Of a DNA stretch of 9,110 nucleotides, positions 1-6,544 are shown in pieces. This DNA is from Synergistaceae bacterium (GTDB lineage: Bacteria > Synergistota > Synergistia > Synergistales > Thermovirgaceae). Below the pieces are notes generated by a model. It saw only the letters and a list, made by a program, of their open reading frames with translations, was not told where the DNA came from and did no database searches. The stretch spans positions 1 through 9,110 of the forward strand of contig DMCT01000097.1 of NCBI GenBank assembly GCA_003446665.1, read 5' to 3'. The stretch's first letter is position 1. Each line of letters starts with the position of its first letter. Position numbers and translations under genes: made by a program.

Positions 1-281
1 ATTATACGCCAATAGAGACTACATAACAACATCCAAAAACAAGTACGTGGCACTACGTTTTGCGGGCTCTCAAAACCGAAATAGCGTAACCAACGGCCTT
101 TTCGAAACCCGTAGCCCTGTTTTCGGACAATTTGCTGTCAAAGTCGAGTCTGAATCAAAAGAGTGTTCAGAACTTAGAAAAACTTGAGATCGTCGGGGAA
201 AAGATAATTTTTCGAGGTCAAGATCCTACAAACAAAGCCGATCAAGAGGCAATTGGATATTCACTTTTTTAAACATTTTCC

Positions 282-310
282 TTGAAAAAAACAAGTACTA
301 TGCATATAAT
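282..310 (+). promoter_or_regulatory. Sigma-70-type promoter for the ort operon
   Basis: TTGAAA at 282-287 and TATAAT at 305-310 are separated by exactly 17 bases, giving 5/6 and 6/6 matches to the housekeeping consensus. Transcription would start near 317, leaving a leader of about 100 bases before ortA. The inverted repeat at 330-342 lies just past the predicted start site, where a repressor could block initiation or early elongation. The promoter is inferred from sequence alone. Confidence 0.6.
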
Positions 311-329
311 ATCCTGGAATCCCAAAAAC

Positions 330-355
330 GGGACATTGTCCCTAATTATGGGACA
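330..355 (+). promoter_or_regulatory. GGGACA palindrome plus half-site: candidate operator or attenuator
   Basis: GGGACATTGTCCC at 330-342 is a perfect inverted repeat of GGGACA around a single T. A third GGGACA follows at 350-355. The first repeat cannot fold as RNA because its loop would be one base, so it reads as a DNA-binding site. The second arm (337-342) and the half-site (350-355) can pair as a 6-bp RNA hairpin with a 7-base loop, followed at once by a five-T run, which would look like a weak attenuator. Repeated GGGACATT motifs also occur at the ends of some insertion sequences, so an IS-end relic is a third possibility. The regulator is unknown. Confidence 0.4.
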
Positions 356-414
356 TTTTTCAGATTTTCAGCCAAGGCGAAAGAAAGATGTAATTAAAGG
401 AGGTTAATGTTGGA

Positions 415-729
415 ATGAGCCAGATCATACCTGCAAGATCTTGGGTTCAGATAGAGAGAATTGTATTACCCCCCCAAGAGAGATCCCCCCATATTCCAGA
501 AGAGACCGCTGCCTGTCCACTAGTTTTATGGGTTAAGGGGTTTCTTGTTAATGAGGCTCATCTCGGGGATACCGTCGAGATCGAAACAATAATCGGGCGA
601 AAACTTTCGGGGAAACTTCTGGAAGTCAACCCCCTTTACGAACATAACTTTGGACGTCCAATCCCGGAGCTACTGGAAGTAAGGGAGGAGTTCCGAAAGA
701 TTTCTTCCAAGGGAGATAGACATCAATGA
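415..729 (+). CDS. ortA: 2-amino-4-oxopentanoate thiolase, small subunit OrtA
   Basis: This is the small subunit of the two-component thiolase that splits 2-amino-4-oxopentanoate with CoA into acetyl-CoA and alanine, the last step of the oxidative branch of ornithine fermentation. The product is a soluble cytoplasmic protein of 104 residues, the usual size for OrtA. I recognise the family from the N-terminal WVQIERIVL segment, the PLVLWVKGFL stretch (about 36-45), and the GDTVEIET...GRKLSGKLLEVNP region (about 51-73). That last region looks like a small beta-rich domain. The ATG at 415 follows AAAGGAGG (396-403), a rather long spacing of 11 bases; no better in-frame start exists. The stop overlaps the ortB start (ATGA at 726-729), which implies translational coupling and fits obligate heteromer formation. 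It is the first gene of the operon. Confidence 0.88.
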   Translation: MSQIIPARSWVQIERIVLPPQERSPHIPEETAACPLVLWVKGFLVNEAHLGDTVEIETIIGRKLSGKLLEVNPLYEHNFGRPIPELLEVREEFRKISSKGDRHQ

Positions 730-2141
730 AGGATACAAGTTATTCCACAGTGATGCAAAGAAGGAATGAAATCATGAAAAAGGCTCTTGGTATGGATTAC
801 CAAGAGTTTGAAGGCCCTGGGATCTCCTTTGACTATGAAAACATGATGGAGCGAGCGGGATTTTCCATAGAGGAGGTCCGGCGTATCCAGAGATCTACCA
901 GTGTAGGAGAAACACCCCTTATCGAATTGAGGAACCTTACGGCTGCAGCAAGAAAGTTGTCGGGACCTGGCAAAGGGGCCCGAATTTTCATTAAGGATGA
1001 GGCCTCCAATCCTTCGGGGAGCTTCAAGGATCGAAGAGCCTCGGTGTCCTGTTACTATGCTGAACAGAAGGGGTACGAAGGAGTCATTGCGGCCACCAGT
1101 GGTAACTATGGAGCTGCAGTGGCATCCCAGGCAAACATGAGAGACCTTAAGTGCATCATTGTTCAAGAGGTTTTCGACAGCTCCCGTGTCGGGCAGCCGG
1201 AGATACTGGAAAAAGGGAGGAAGTGCGAAGCCCTGGGGGCGGAAGTACTCCAGCTGACGGTTGGTCCCGAGTTGTTCTATGTCTTTTTGCGAACTCTTGA
1301 AGAAACCGGTTTCTTCAACGCCTCTCTATATACTCCTTTCGGGATCGCAGGCGTTGAAACCTTGGGGTATGAGCTTGTAGATCAGGTGAGATATCGTTGT
1401 GGTAGAAACCCTGACGCGGTGGTCGTGACCAACGCTGGAGGAGGCAACCTTACAGGCACGGCCAGAGGGCTTATCAAGGCTGGATCTGAAAGGACCAAGG
1501 TGATAGGTGCAAGTGTGGATCTCCAGGGACTTCACATGGCAAGCGACAAGGATTTTAACAGGAAGTCTTTCACCACTGGCCACACGGGCTTCGGCGTTCC
1601 CTTCTGTACATGGCCTGACCGGGCAGATGTCCCCCGGAATGCAGCAAGGCCCCTTCGTTATATGGACCGCTACGTAACAATTACTCAAGGAGAGGTCTTC
1701 TATATTACCGAAGCTCTGGCTCAATTAGAAGGACTTGAAAGAGGCCCAGCAGGAAATACCTCCCTTACTGCGGCCTTTGCTCTTGCTCAGGAGATGGAAG
1801 AGGATCAAGTGGTGGTAGCACAGGAAACGGAGTATACCGGAGCGGGTAAACACCACACTGCACAGCTAACCTTCGCCAGGGAGAAGGGAATTGAGATTCG
1901 TCGGGGAGATCCTGAAGAGCAGATCCCAGGAAGGTCGATCGTTCTTCCTTCAAATCCATCCCTTATCAAGGTGAGGGATCTGGACATGGAGAACCTGCGG
2001 AAATCCTACCTGAAGAACTCCCTCAAAAATAACGAAAAACAGAGCAATAGTTTGAGTGAGGAAGAGTTGGGTTTTCTGGCCCAAGAAATCCGTAAAGACA
2101 TAGCATACGTCCGCAATACCATTAAAGAGATGGGAATATAG
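726..2141 (+). CDS. ortB: 2-amino-4-oxopentanoate thiolase, PLP-dependent large subunit OrtB
   Basis: This is the catalytic subunit partnering OrtA in CoA-dependent cleavage of 2-amino-4-oxopentanoate. Its 471 residues have the fold-type II PLP enzyme layout of threonine synthase relatives. The probable Schiff-base lysine is K101 in SGSFKDRRA. SGNYGAA at about 125-131 is the substrate-binding asparagine loop. AGGGNLTG at about 237-244 is the glycine-rich loop that holds the PLP phosphate. A further NTSLTAAFALA stretch is typical of the family. The C-terminal ~45 residues are charged and helical (SEEELGFLAQEIRKDI). The start at 726 overlaps the ortA stop and has GGGAG at 711-715. Unlike biosynthetic thiolases, this family uses PLP rather than a catalytic cysteine. 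Length and motifs look intact. Threonine synthase is the main alternative, but the adjacent ortA makes OrtB much more likely. Confidence 0.9.
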   Translation: MKDTSYSTVMQRRNEIMKKALGMDYQEFEGPGISFDYENMMERAGFSIEEVRRIQRSTSVGETPLIELRNLTAAARKLSGPGKGARIFIKDEASNPSGSFKDRRASVSCYYAEQKGYEGVIAATSGNYGAAVASQANMRDLKCIIVQEVFDSSRVGQPEILEKGRKCEALGAEVLQLTVGPELFYVFLRTLEETGFFNASLYTPFGIAGVETLGYELVDQVRYRCGRNPDAVVVTNAGGGNLTGTARGLIKAGSERTKVIGASVDLQGLHMASDKDFNRKSFTTGHTGFGVPFCTWPDRADVPRNAARPLRYMDRYVTITQGEVFYITEALAQLEGLERGPAGNTSLTAAFALAQEMEEDQVVVAQETEYTGAGKHHTAQLTFAREKGIEIRRGDPEEQIPGRSIVLPSNPSLIKVRDLDMENLRKSYLKNSLKNNEKQSNSLSEEELGFLAQEIRKDIAYVRNTIKEMGI

Positions 2142-2156
2142 CTTTTCAAAACTATT

Positions 2157-2164
2157 AGAGAAGG
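2157..2164 (+). promoter_or_regulatory. Ribosome binding site that decides the ord start
   Basis: AGAGAAGG lies immediately before an ATG at 2165 (spacing 0) and 9 bases before a second in-frame ATG at 2174. Only the second is correctly placed for initiation, so I take 2174 as the ord start. Confidence 0.6.
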
Positions 2165-2173
2165 ATGGTTTTA

Positions 2174-3196
2174 ATGAAGGACAAGATCAAGGTCATCGTA
2201 GTGGGACTCGGAGCAATGGGAAGTGGCATTGCAAAACTTCTGCTTGAAAAGGATCCAGTACAAGTGGTAGGAGTCGCAGCTTCGAGGAAGGAGAAACAAG
2301 GGAAGGATCTTGGTAAGGTTCTGGGATTGTCGGGGAAAACAGGGGTAGTCGTTACTTCACTGGAAGAGGCTCTTTCAAAAGAGGCTGATATCGTTTTTCA
2401 ATGCACTACGTCTTTCGTGAAAGAGGCCGCTCCGGATATTCTCAAGATGGTTGGATCCGGGAAGAACGTCATCAGCATTGCCGAGGAGATGTCCTACCCC
2501 CACACTACCGAACCTGAACTAAGTAAAGTCATGGACGAGGCGGCGAAGGAAAAAGGTGTAACGATCTTGGGTACCGGAGTGAATCCCGGTTTTGTTCTAG
2601 ACACTTTAGTGCTAACTCTAACGGGACCCTGTGAGGAGATATTGCAAATTAAGGCCTCCAGGATCAACGACCTTTCGCCCTTCGGTCAGGGCGTCATGAA
2701 AACCCAGGGAGTCGGGACCACGTTGGAAGAGTTCCGCAAAGGTCTGGAGATGGGGAAAATTACAGGACATATCGGATTTGTCCAGTCTTTGCATATGATC
2801 GCTGATGGCCTCGGCTGGGAGTTAGAAGAGGTTATTGAAAACCGAGAGCCGATTATTTCCAACGTTGTCAGAGAAACCCCTCATGTATTGGTAGAACCAG
2901 GAATGGTTGCGGGGTGTAATCACACTGCAAAAGGAATGTGTCGGGGAGAGCCGGTTATTATCCTCGAACACCCCCAACAGATCCACCCCCATCTGGAGGG
3001 AGTAGAGACCGGAGATTACATTGAAATAAAGGGTAGTTCCTCCTCTATCAACATGATCATCAAGCCTGAAATTCCGGGAGGTATTGGCACCATTTCCATG
3101 GCGGTCAACATGATCCCCCAGGTACTGGGATCACCTCCAGGGCTGGTAAGCATGTTGGATCTTCCCTTTCCGAGGGCATTTGGTGCATCGAAATAG
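2174..3196 (+). CDS. ord: 2,4-diaminopentanoate dehydrogenase Ord
   Basis: This NAD(P)-dependent cytoplasmic enzyme oxidatively deaminates 2,4-diaminopentanoate to 2-amino-4-oxopentanoate plus ammonia, supplying the OrtAB substrate. The N-terminal Rossmann fold is shown by VVGLGAMGSGIA, with GxGxxG at residues 11-16. GTGVNPGF at 133-140 is the conserved turn of the dihydrodipicolinate-reductase-like dehydrogenases to which Ord belongs. The C-terminal half carries the substrate domain and ends in a proline-rich tail (GSPPGLVSMLDLPFP). The 340-residue length is normal. An upstream ATG at 2165 would add three residues, but it sits on top of the Shine-Dalgarno. The gene follows ortB after 32 bases. 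The family is known to accept 2,5-diaminohexanoate more slowly, so a lysine-derived substrate cannot be excluded. The reducing equivalents would be spent on reductive amino-acid steps elsewhere. Confidence 0.87.
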   Translation: MKDKIKVIVVGLGAMGSGIAKLLLEKDPVQVVGVAASRKEKQGKDLGKVLGLSGKTGVVVTSLEEALSKEADIVFQCTTSFVKEAAPDILKMVGSGKNVISIAEEMSYPHTTEPELSKVMDEAAKEKGVTILGTGVNPGFVLDTLVLTLTGPCEEILQIKASRINDLSPFGQGVMKTQGVGTTLEEFRKGLEMGKITGHIGFVQSLHMIADGLGWELEEVIENREPIISNVVRETPHVLVEPGMVAGCNHTAKGMCRGEPVIILEHPQQIHPHLEGVETGDYIEIKGSSSSINMIIKPEIPGGIGTISMAVNMIPQVLGSPPGLVSMLDLPFPRAFGASK

Positions 3197-3293
3197 TTGA
3201 GGAGGGCTAGGAAGAGGATTGGGTTCTGCAGGAACCGCCTTTCTCGTCTCAAGAACTGGGCAATGATTTTCCAGAGAAGAAAGGAGGATTTTT
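3197..3293 (+). other. Intra-operon spacer before the hydrolase gene
   Basis: This 97-base gap is the longest inside the operon. It holds a small inverted repeat, GGTTC (3222-3226) against GAACC (3232-3236), and ends in a strong AAGGAGG at 3281-3287. I see neither a convincing promoter nor a T-tailed terminator, so read-through from ord is the simplest reading. The hairpin might be an mRNA processing or stability element. Confidence 0.4.
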
Positions 3294-4499
3294 ATGGATA
3301 CGGCTATGTCGCTTGTGACCAAAGAGGAGTTGATAAAGATCGTTTCGGATCTAATCCGGATAGAAAGCCATAAGTTCGTCGAGGGAGAGGAGCGAGAAAT
3401 TGCACTTCACATTCAAAAAATCCTCGAAAAGGAAGGGGTCCGAAACGAACTAGTGGAGGTTGAGGAAGGTCGCTATAACATCTACGGTTTTCTCCCCGGA
3501 GAAGAAGAGCATTATTTGATGTTCAACGGTCACATTGATACCGTGCCACCCTTCGACATGACCATTCCCCCCTTCGATCCGGTAATCAAAGGGGATCTCC
3601 TATATGGTCGCGGTTCCGTGGATATGAAAAGCGCCGTGGGGGCCATGCTGGCAACGATAATCGCTCTCAAAAGAGGAGATTATCGTCTGCAAAAGGGGCT
3701 CGTCTTTGCAGGAGTTATCGACGAGGAGAAGAGTTGCAAGGGAACGGAACATATTGTTCGGAACGGGCCGGTACCCAAGGTGGCAATTATAGGAGAGCCT
3801 ACAGACCTATACGTGAGCATCGCCCACAAGGGCATGGAGTGGATCGAGGTTTCCTTCACAGGAAAAGCCGCTCACGGTAGTCGTCCCAAGGAAGGCATAA
3901 ACGCCATATACCTTGCCACTGAGTTCATCAGGCTAATCCGGGAGGAACTGGAGCCAGCCCTTGAAAAACGGGCCCATTTTTTGGTTGGTGCTCCCACCAT
4001 CAATGTCGGGGTTATTAAGGGAGGGGACGATCCGAACATAGTTGCCGATAAATGTGTGGTCCAGCTAGACCGGCGATGGACCCCCGATGAAACAATCGAG
4101 GGAATAACGGAGGAGATAGGGGAAATTGCAGCTTTGGTAACAGATAACAACTCCCGAGGCAGCTACTCCATTAAAGGGATGCGGGAACATACTGCCGCGT
4201 TGCTTAACAAGCCCTTCATTATTGACAAGGAGAATCCTCTCGTCCAGAAGGCTTTAGAGGAAGTAACCCGGATTGTGGGAGAGGAAAGAGAGCCCCGTGG
4301 TTTTCCCGCATGGAGTGATGCAGGGCAGTTAAGTAATGAAAGGGGGGTAGATTGTATCGTTCTAGGTCCGGGGAGTATAGAGAAGGCTCACTCCAACGAC
4401 GAATATGTGCCCTTGGATCAAGTCTTTCAGGCATATCAGATCTATTTCAATCTTGCTCTCAAAATATGCGAGGGAAGGAAGGGATCGAAATCATGCTGA
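3294..4499 (+). CDS. M20 family metallohydrolase (ArgE/DapE-type deacylase or peptidase)
   Basis: This is a zinc-dependent amide hydrolase of the ArgE/DapE/carboxypeptidase G2 group, 401 residues, cytoplasmic with no signal peptide. The visible active-site set is complete: GHIDTVPP (H80, D82), GRGSVDMKS (bridging D110), DEE (general base E144, metal ligand E145), GEPTD (E168) and AHSNDE (H366). The lid/dimer domain contains AAHGSRP (H194), which in this family reaches the partner's active site. The start at 3294 has AAGGAGG six bases upstream. The stop overlaps the next gene's start as ATGCTGA (4493-4499), implying coupling to the carrier. The substrate cannot be read from the sequence. Its position after ortAB-ord suggests release of ornithine, diaminopentanoate or a related amino acid from an N-acyl or dipeptide form. 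A YgeY-like hydrolase was considered, but the motifs fit ArgE/DapE better. Confidence 0.85.
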   Translation: MDTAMSLVTKEELIKIVSDLIRIESHKFVEGEEREIALHIQKILEKEGVRNELVEVEEGRYNIYGFLPGEEEHYLMFNGHIDTVPPFDMTIPPFDPVIKGDLLYGRGSVDMKSAVGAMLATIIALKRGDYRLQKGLVFAGVIDEEKSCKGTEHIVRNGPVPKVAIIGEPTDLYVSIAHKGMEWIEVSFTGKAAHGSRPKEGINAIYLATEFIRLIREELEPALEKRAHFLVGAPTINVGVIKGGDDPNIVADKCVVQLDRRWTPDETIEGITEEIGEIAALVTDNNSRGSYSIKGMREHTAALLNKPFIIDKENPLVQKALEEVTRIVGEEREPRGFPAWSDAGQLSNERGVDCIVLGPGSIEKAHSNDEYVPLDQVFQAYQIYFNLALKICEGRKGSKSC

Positions 4500-5884
4500 A
4501 GAAAATGAAAATTCCACACACCTACTTTCTGCTGTTCATCTTGATCATGATCGTTGCTCTGGGGACCTATATTATTCCCGCCGGAGAATTCGCCAGAGAG
4601 GTCGACGAAGCCACTGGAAGGACTGTGGTGGTTCCTGGCACCTATGCCCGAGTGGATCCGACACCTGTATCCTTTTTCCAAGCCATTCAGTCCATTCCTG
4701 AAGGAATGAACCAGGCTGCACAGATCATCTTTTTCGTTTTCATTATCTCTGGAGCTTTTGGCATCATTCAAGCCACGGGGACCATCAGTGCCGGAATTGC
4801 GTCAACGGTGAAAAATTTTGGAGACCGTTGGAAACTGCTAATACCTATCCTGATCTTTATCTTCTCCCTCGCGGGAGCCATTCTTGGTACGGCTGAGGAG
4901 GCTCTGCCCTTCTATCCCATTGTGATCTCTCTCTGTCTGGCTTTGGGATTTGATTCCATTACTGGGACTGCTATCGTTCTTCTCGGTACAGGGGCTGGAT
5001 TTGCCGGAGCCTTTATGAATCCGTTCACTATCGGAATTGCTCAGGGTGTTTCGGGTCTTCCTCTATTTTCGGGGATCGGTCTGCGATTGGTGTGTTACGT
5101 TGTTATGGTTGGAGTAACCATCATGTATATCCTACGGTATGCTTCCAAGATCAAAAAGGCCCCTGAGTCAAGCTTGATGTACTATGCCGACCAAAATTCT
5201 GATCACGCACTAAACCACGAGGAGATGCCAGAGTTTACTGGAAGGCATAAGATCATTCTCGGTATTTTGGTTATTGGGCTGGCGATCCTTGTCTTTGGGG
5301 TTGTCAAACTGGGTTTCTATATCAACGAACTGGCCACCATGTTCCTTATTATCGGTATCCTGTCGGGAGTTGTTGCAGGATTCTCAGGAGGGAAAATCGC
5401 TGAGGAGTTCATCAAGGGGGCCAAGGAACTCGTATACGGAGCTCTTGTGATAGGCCTCGCACGGGCGATCCTTGTAGTGATGACCGAAGGGCAGATAGTG
5501 GATTCCGTAATTTATGGCCTTGCCTCTTTGGTGGAATCCATGCCTCCGGTGATAAGCGGCGTGGGTATGTTCTTTGTTCAGACAGCTATCAACATTCTGA
5601 TCCCTTCCGGGAGCGGTCAGGCGGCAGCAACCATGCCAATAATGGCTCCTCTGGCAGACGTTGTGGGAGTAACCCGGCAGACAGCAGTTCTGGCCTTCCA
5701 GTTCGGAGACGGTATAACCAACGTTATCAGCCCTACTTCCGGATACTTTATGGCTGCTTTGGCAATCGGGAAGATCCCCTGGGACAAATGGGTCAGGTTC
5801 TTTTTCCCCCTCTTCCTCGTATGGAACCTTATCGCCGTATTGATGGTTGCTGTATCAGTCATTATTAACTACGGGCCTTTCTAG
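4493..5884 (+). CDS. YfcC-type membrane carrier, probable basic amino acid transporter or exchanger
   Basis: This is an integral membrane protein of 463 residues in the YfcC/DcuC-like superfamily, which includes proposed basic-amino-acid antiporters. The first segment is KMKIPHTYFLLFILIMIVALG, followed by the family-typical YIIPAGEF. About 11-13 hydrophobic segments follow, with a long polar loop at about 217-252 dividing the protein in two. The conserved motifs are GTAEEALPFYPI (132-143), PSGSGQAAATMPIM (371-384) and GDGITNVISPTSG (406-418); the last two resemble the re-entrant substrate loops of DcuC-like carriers. The frame is open upstream to an ATG at 4352. I chose 4493 because it gives the canonical N-terminus, has GGAAGGAAGGG upstream, and forms the ATGCTGA overlap with the hydrolase stop. 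It likely imports the pathway substrate or exchanges it for a product. The substrate is inferred from context only. Confidence 0.85.
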   Translation: MLKKMKIPHTYFLLFILIMIVALGTYIIPAGEFAREVDEATGRTVVVPGTYARVDPTPVSFFQAIQSIPEGMNQAAQIIFFVFIISGAFGIIQATGTISAGIASTVKNFGDRWKLLIPILIFIFSLAGAILGTAEEALPFYPIVISLCLALGFDSITGTAIVLLGTGAGFAGAFMNPFTIGIAQGVSGLPLFSGIGLRLVCYVVMVGVTIMYILRYASKIKKAPESSLMYYADQNSDHALNHEEMPEFTGRHKIILGILVIGLAILVFGVVKLGFYINELATMFLIIGILSGVVAGFSGGKIAEEFIKGAKELVYGALVIGLARAILVVMTEGQIVDSVIYGLASLVESMPPVISGVGMFFVQTAINILIPSGSGQAAATMPIMAPLADVVGVTRQTAVLAFQFGDGITNVISPTSGYFMAALAIGKIPWDKWVRFFFPLFLVWNLIAVLMVAVSVIINYGPF

Positions 5885-5965
5885 AGAGGTAGAAAGAACA
5901 TAAGGGGTTTCCCCTGTACTGAAGAGAGTTCATCTTTTTAAAGATTTGCAAGGTCCCTTTTGGAG

Positions 5966-6010
5966 AAGGCCCAAGGCCCCCAAAATTGTTTTGGGGGCCT
6001 TGGGCCTTTT
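5966..6010 (+). terminator. Strong intrinsic terminator ending the ort operon
   Basis: A perfect 20-bp stem pairs 5966-5985 with 5989-6008 around a TTG loop. Its core is GGCCCAAGGCCCCC, and the right arm runs into TTTT at 6007-6010. It lies 82 bases past the carrier stop and should end the five-gene transcript. The opposite strand also reads out into an A/T-poor tail, so I call it for the plus strand only. Confidence 0.85.
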
Positions 6011-6192
6011 ATGAGAAAGCGTTCAGAGAGAGATAAGCTAACCTTGAAGACATCTGTCAGAAATGGGTCTTCGAAGCTTTCAGGTTCGATTATGTCAGTT
6101 CCTTGGCTTGAACAGTCGTAGGGGATCAAGCCCCTAAACTGCTGTAAAAAATGTCGTCTGAAAAAGGCGGCGGTCGGTGGGAAGACAAAAAA

Positions 6193-6259
6193 GCCACCGG
6201 GACTTCGGTTACAGTGTAGTCAGAGAGAAAACACAAACCGAAGGGGTGATTCCGGTGGC
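6193..6259 (+). promoter_or_regulatory. Hairpin covering a Shine-Dalgarno and GTG start
   Basis: GCCACCGG (6193-6200) pairs with CCGGTGGC (6252-6259), and CTTCGGTT (6203-6210) pairs with AACCGAAG (6236-6243). That makes 16 base pairs in two blocks, with an asymmetric internal loop and a 25-base terminal loop. The right arm contains the start of the Shine-Dalgarno-like AAGGGGTGA (6241-6249) and a GTG codon (6255-6257), so folding would hide the initiation site. This resembles the protective leader hairpins of some transposase genes, but the downstream frame is very short. Confidence 0.45.
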
Positions 6260-6308
6260 GAAAACGACAGTAAACATCGACAGCGAAATTGTCCAGTCCC
6301 CCTTGTAG
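6255..6308 (+). pseudogene. 17-codon ORF fragment with a good ribosome site
   Basis: A GTG start preceded by AAGGGGTGA (spacing 5) opens a frame of 17 codons, reading VAKTTVNIDSEIVQSPL, then stops at TAG. The TTVNID pattern resembles the opening beta-strand of small antitoxin-type DNA-binding proteins (VapB-like), which are usually followed by a toxin gene; none is intact here. It is therefore either a decayed gene head or a chance frame. The family suggestion is weak and rests on about ten residues. Confidence 0.25.
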
Positions 6309-6424
6309 GGAGACCTGACTGTGTCTTCAGTTGGTGGTGGAGGAAGTCGGAGTTGGAGAGGAACAGCTATAATACATACTATATGTTGTCTTTGTCCCCC
6401 CCTAAATGAAACTAAAAGAAGATA

Positions 6425-6455
6425 TTGACATTCCTTGAGGGTGTGTATCAATAAT
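6425..6455 (+). promoter_or_regulatory. Promoter-like element upstream of the 16S fragment
   Basis: TTGACA at 6425-6430 is a perfect -35 match. The -10 is poorer: TATCAA at 6446-6451 (15-base spacer) or AATAAT at 6450-6455 (19-base spacer). It lies about 100 bases before the 16S-like fragment, where an rRNA operon promoter would be expected, so it may be the decayed promoter of a lost rrn copy. Confidence 0.35.
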
Positions 6456-6460
6456 ACGTT

Positions 6461-6480
6461 AGCCCCTCATAAGAGGGGCT
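6461..6480. repeat. Perfect 8-bp hairpin AGCCCCTC/GAGGGGCT
   Basis: AGCCCCTC (6461-6468) pairs perfectly with GAGGGGCT (6473-6480) around an ATAA loop. No T-run follows on either strand, so it is not a standard intrinsic terminator. It lies between the promoter-like element and the 16S fragment and might be a leader hairpin. Confidence 0.5.
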
Positions 6481-6544
6481 TAGTAAAATAACACAATGAT
6501 AAGTTCATAGTTGGCAGGAAGGCACAAAGAAAGCAAAAGCTATC

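Larger units (their letters stand above)
1..414. other. Gene-poor upstream region of the ort operon
   Basis: I find no credible protein or RNA gene here. The only long open stretch is on the minus strand, from about 225 down to a stop at 70-72; it has no ATG and no ribosome site. The useful content lies at the right end: a sigma-70-like promoter (282-310), a GGGACA palindrome with an extra half-site (330-355), and a strong Shine-Dalgarno (396-403) in front of ortA. The A/T-rich run at 265-315 fits a promoter region. Confidence 0.6.
6011..6420. other. Gene-poor stretch with several GC-rich hairpins
   Basis: I see no intact gene here. There are short inverted repeats: TAGGGG/CCCCTA at 6119-6136, the two-part hairpin at 6193-6259, and an imperfect GTCCCCC/GGGAGAC at 6296-6314. 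Another small one (AGGGG/CCCCT, 5903-5915) lies before the operon terminator. A 17-codon ORF fragment sits at 6255-6308. The plus-strand sequence at 6328-6372 would read LVVEEVGVGEEQL before a stop and looks like leftover coding sequence in a different frame. The impression is of degraded sequence, perhaps a decayed mobile or toxin-antitoxin element. Confidence 0.4.

Noticed and set aside
48..63. Sigma-54-like promoter (TGGCAC ... TTGC)
   Set aside because: The two blocks are one base too far apart for sigma-54, whose spacing is strict, and a far better sigma-70 promoter lies at 282-310.
2165..2173. Alternative ord start at 2165
   Set aside because: The Shine-Dalgarno directly abuts this ATG, leaving no spacer. 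The ATG at 2174 has a 9-base spacing.
4352..4492. N-terminal extension of the carrier to an upstream ATG at 4352
   Set aside because: The extra 47 residues are polar and overlap the hydrolase gene. The ATG at 4493 gives the canonical N-terminus with a good ribosome site.
5938..6129. 63-codon minus-strand ORF downstream of the carrier
   Set aside because: It runs straight through the terminator stem and has no ribosome site.
6368..6373. Isolated TATAAT in the gene-poor stretch
   Set aside because: No acceptable -35 is found at 16-18 bases upstream.
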